Shown piece after piece: positions 63,678-64,000 of a stretch of 64,000 nt of DNA; position 1 is the first letter of the stretch, and each line of letters begins with the position of its first letter. Origin of the DNA: UBA1141 sp963665155. GTDB taxonomy: Bacteria > Chloroflexota > Dehalococcoidia > Lucifugimonadales > UBA3495. Both the position numbers and the translations under genes were made by a program. Location of the stretch: contig CAXXFI010000002.1 of NCBI GenBank assembly GCA_963665155.2, positions 1,116,001 to 1,180,000 of the forward strand, written 5' to 3'. Under the pieces are notes generated by a model. The model was given only the letters and a program-made list of their open reading frames with translations, did no database searches and had not been told where the DNA came from.

Positions 63678-64000
63678 TGGCGTGGAAGAAGGGATTCGAA
63701 CCCTCGCCACCCCTGAGGTGCTACCCGGTATCAGCGGGGCTCTCCGTATTTGTGGAGAACTACCAAGTATTTCATCAACTTGCCCGGACACTGCACCCTG
63801 TCTCCCACTGTTGGTAGAAAGATCGGTGTAGAAATTACCCCATCCTTTAACCGCAGCTCGGCGCCATGCTACCATGCCAACCTGGTAAATGCACGGTCTA
63901 CCACCTAGAATAATCCGAAACTGATTCGGTTTTGCAGAAGAGGGTTTCAGTATTCCTCGCCCAACCTTTGGAACTAGACTACCCAGAAAAAATGAACGAC
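63678..64000 (-). ncRNA. tRNA-like 3' end, possibly tmRNA running off the window
   Basis: Read leftwards the end is GAGGG-TTCGAAT-CCCTT then CTTCCACG-CCA, a T-arm, 3' acceptor and encoded CCA. The upstream sequence does not fold into a normal tRNA with a pairing 5' acceptor (GTGGAAG expected) within 90 bases, and none is found before the window edge. A tmRNA of at least 323 bases or a tRNA fragment left by integration fits. I could not find a convincing tag frame. Confidence 0.3.

Overview
The window looks like chromosomal DNA of an uncultured bacterium, most plausibly a Chloroflexota (Dehalococcoidia/SAR202-like). This is inferred from the gene content: small cupins, an SDR, a FAH hydrolase, NHL/lactonase beta-propellers, a questin-oxidase-like protein and lipoproteins with Thr/Pro/Ala linkers. 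No rRNA or taxonomic marker settles it. The housekeeping core (rplS, priA, def, tRNA-Val, acsA) is intact, while the accessory half is full of insertion sequences and broken genes.

Layout. 1-1.1 kb: end of a B12-binding/radical-SAM-like gene that lacks the cysteine motif. 1.5-8.8 kb: an IS1202-like element, a NACHT NTPase remnant, a broken IS3, IS1182 copy A and a broken IS5. 8.9-18.1 kb: an RCC1/calcium-repeat surface protein, three small cupins (one split by IS1182 copy B), a questin-oxidase-like pseudogene and an SDR. 18.1-22.9 kb: IS701 inserted exactly at a cupin stop codon, then IS630, IS5 and IS4-like wrecks. 23.9-31.8 kb: a leftward metabolic block (beta-hydroxyacid dehydrogenase, lactonase, NHL protein, Vgb-like lipoprotein, cysteine hydrolase, two polysaccharide-deacetylase-fold hydrolases). 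32.2-36.1 kb: remnants of HsdR, a tyrosine integrase and a ParB-like protein, plus a cNMP-binding protein. 36.5-41 kb: a 20-repeat LRR protein, a second copy of the dehydrogenase gene and a frameshifted GMC oxidoreductase. 42.2-46.4 kb: def, priA, rplS and tRNA-Val, all on the minus strand. 46.6-48.1 kb: a damaged two-gene cassette of unknown function with a membrane partner. 48.4-60.9 kb: FAH hydrolase, MFS transporter, acetyl-CoA synthetase, a remarkable three-domain fusion (DapA-like + MfnB-like + TusA-like), DUF1015, a frameshifted epoxide hydrolase, a lipoprotein, a small zinc-ribbon protein and DinB. 61.3-63.3 kb: an XRE/ImmA pair behind a 39-bp palindrome, facing a 48-residue proline-rich ORF and an E2-like/SEC-C gene.

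The best candidates for undescribed biology are the three-domain fusion at 53.3-55.3 kb, the small-ORF/E2-like unit at 62.4-63.3 kb and the cassette at 46.6-48.1 kb. Many genes carry one single-base indel, several in G runs. Either this lineage is losing genes or the assembly has homopolymer errors, and this should be settled before calling those genes dead.
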